Shown in pieces: positions 5,456-6,295 of a stretch of DNA of 6,295 bases. The notes beneath the pieces were generated by a model. The model made no database searches. It was not told where the DNA came from and worked only from the letters and a program-made list of their open reading frames with translations. The translations under genes were made by a program, and so were the position numbers. Numbering within the stretch: position 1 is the first letter of the stretch; each line of letters begins with the position of its first letter. Source of the stretch: Prosthecobacter debontii (GTDB taxonomy: Bacteria > Verrucomicrobiota > Verrucomicrobiia > Verrucomicrobiales > Akkermansiaceae); NCBI GenBank assembly GCA_945885485.1, contig CAMCYT010000153.1, positions 1 to 6,295 on the forward strand. Direction: 5' to 3'.

Positions 5456-6295
5456 CTACCTCGGCTTCGCGGCGAATGCGGCGGAGTCTTTTGCTGCGCG
5501 TGTTATTTCGCCGGGTTTTCCGAGGAAGCCAAGGTCGCCGAGCCATACATCGAAGCGATCTGACCAAGACGCGTAGGGGATTTCATTTGGTCCGCGTTTT
5601 GGGTTGCCGTGGCCACCGCGTGCGTAGATGTGCATCTCTAAGTTAGGGACACCTGCTAAGAGCATGGGGTTGAAGTAGTCTGCCGCCCATACTGCGTGGA
5701 TCTTATCGGTGGAGCCGGAGCAGGCGATAAAGGCTGGCGGGACGTTGGCGGGGATTGCCGTGGCTGGATCGCGGGTGAAAGATGTTGGGCCTGGGTAGAG
5801 GAGACCGACGAAATCCGGACGTGCTGAATTTTTTGCGAGTGGGTCTTTTTCGGAACTGATTTTCTTTTCGAATTCTGGGAATGAAAGGGCGGATGCTGCG
5901 GCGAGTTCGGCCCCTGCGGAGAAGCCCATGATACCGATTTTGTTTGGATCGATTTTCCATTCAGCGGCACGAGAGCGCACGATGCGGATGGCTTGTTGAG
6001 CATCATACGTTGCATCGGTATAAGGTTCATAGCCATCGCTGCGGAGACGATTGCGAAGAATGATGGTCGAGATGCCGAGTTTCGCGAAATGGGGAACCCA
6101 TTCGACTCCCTCCGGATCCACCCAGAGAATTTTGTGACCGCCACCGGGCGCTAGGATGATGGCGGTGCCGGTGTTTTTTTCATCGTTTGGGGCGAGGTGG
6201 ACTTCGATGGAAGGGTTGTGAATGTTGAGGACGTTGATGATGGAGTCCTGCTTAACCTTGAAGGTGGAGTTGTAACTTTCCGGCTCACCGATGCG
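5456..6295 (-). CDS. Alpha/beta-hydrolase esterase, BD-FAE/acetyl-esterase-like (start beyond right edge)
   Basis: The reading frame is open from the right edge to a TAG at 5456-5458, giving 279 visible residues. The N-terminus, and any signal peptide, is missing. An internal GTG at 6121 is not the true start, because the frame upstream encodes conserved family sequence. Numbering from the edge, APGGGHKILWVDPEG (49-63) is the oxyanion-hole region, corresponding to the family's CPGGGYxxLAxDHEG. DAQQAIRIVRSRAAEWKIDP and then GFSAG (nucleophile S126) follow, then SGSTDK with candidate acid D197, and YARGGHGNP with candidate catalytic H229. This order is typical of small esterases annotated as acetyl-xylan or feruloyl esterase-like, which are common in Planctomycetes and Verrucomicrobia. 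Substrate cannot be told from the sequence. The residues after the nucleophile are AEL rather than the usual GHL, and the segment after the catalytic His is NPKRGPNE rather than G-F-G, which may affect the pocket. The gene ends 12 bp from the purB stop, tail to tail. Confidence 0.9.
   Translation of the reverse strand, partial: RIGEPESYNSTFKVKQDSIINVLNIHNPSIEVHLAPNDEKNTGTAIILAPGGGHKILWVDPEGVEWVPHFAKLGISTIILRNRLRSDGYEPYTDATYDAQQAIRIVRSRAAEWKIDPNKIGIMGFSAGAELAAASALSFPEFEKKISSEKDPLAKNSARPDFVGLLYPGPTSFTRDPATAIPANVPPAFIACSGSTDKIHAVWAADYFNPMLLAGVPNLEMHIYARGGHGNPKRGPNEIPYASWSDRFDVWLGDLGFLGKPGEITRAAKDSAAFAAKPR

Noticed and set aside
5444..5520. Bidirectional terminator between purB and the esterase gene
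   Set aside because: The 12-bp gap and flanking bases contain only a 5-bp palindrome (TTCGC-G-GCGAA) with an impossible one-base loop, and there is no proper stem followed by a T-run.
6119..6121. GTG as the start of the esterase gene
   Set aside because: The 58 codons upstream in the same frame are open and encode the conserved APGGGH oxyanion region, so the true start lies beyond the right edge.
1..6295. A previously undescribed multi-gene system, mobile island or CRISPR array
   Set aside because: All six genes are recognisable housekeeping, membrane or esterase families. There are no transposase, integrase, repeat-spacer or toxin-antitoxin signatures, and no unexplained stretch over 300 bp.

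Overview
This is an ordinary bacterial chromosomal segment carrying housekeeping and cell-envelope genes. Six protein genes account for almost all of it, and two of them (murG and an esterase) are cut by the window edges. I see no phage, plasmid, transposase, CRISPR, tRNA or rRNA signal. I also see no defence or other novel multi-gene system. The source cannot be fixed from the sequence alone. Several traits hint at the Planctomycetota-Verrucomicrobiota-Chlamydiota group, Verrucomicrobiota being my best guess. These are moderate GC, starts without a Shine-Dalgarno sequence at normal spacing, a PurB that reads like the actinobacterial/animal branch, a secondary-metabolism-type esterase of a kind common in Planctomycetes and Verrucomicrobia, and several simple interspersed repeats. 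This assignment is inference.

Layout from left to right. Positions 1-107 (minus) hold the first 35 codons of murG. A 164-bp gap follows and contains a 29-bp-arm inverted repeat built from CACAGAG-like words. Positions 272-2362 (minus) encode a full-length M3-family oligopeptidase with an intact zinc site and an in-frame insertion made of a heptanucleotide array. A 52-bp gap with a 9-bp tandem pair leads to uppP (2415-3293, minus), undecaprenyl-diphosphatase. A divergent 131-bp intergenic region separates uppP from a DUF2062 membrane protein (about 3425-3973, plus). purB, adenylosuccinate lyase (4025-5443, plus), follows in the same direction after 51 bp. Converging on purB with a 12-bp gap is an alpha/beta-hydrolase esterase gene (5456 to beyond 6295, minus) whose start lies outside the window.

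Functionally, uppP and murG belong to the same lipid-carrier cycle of peptidoglycan synthesis: UppP regenerates undecaprenyl phosphate and MurG makes lipid II on that carrier. They lie on the same strand with the peptidase gene between them, so a shared leftward transcript is possible. The peptidase is probably a cytoplasmic peptide-recycling enzyme. PurB serves purine synthesis. The esterase looks like an independent carbohydrate-ester or general esterase gene.

The most interesting content is not a gene. Three unrelated short-repeat elements lie inside or immediately beside the peptidase gene, and one of them is translated into the enzyme.
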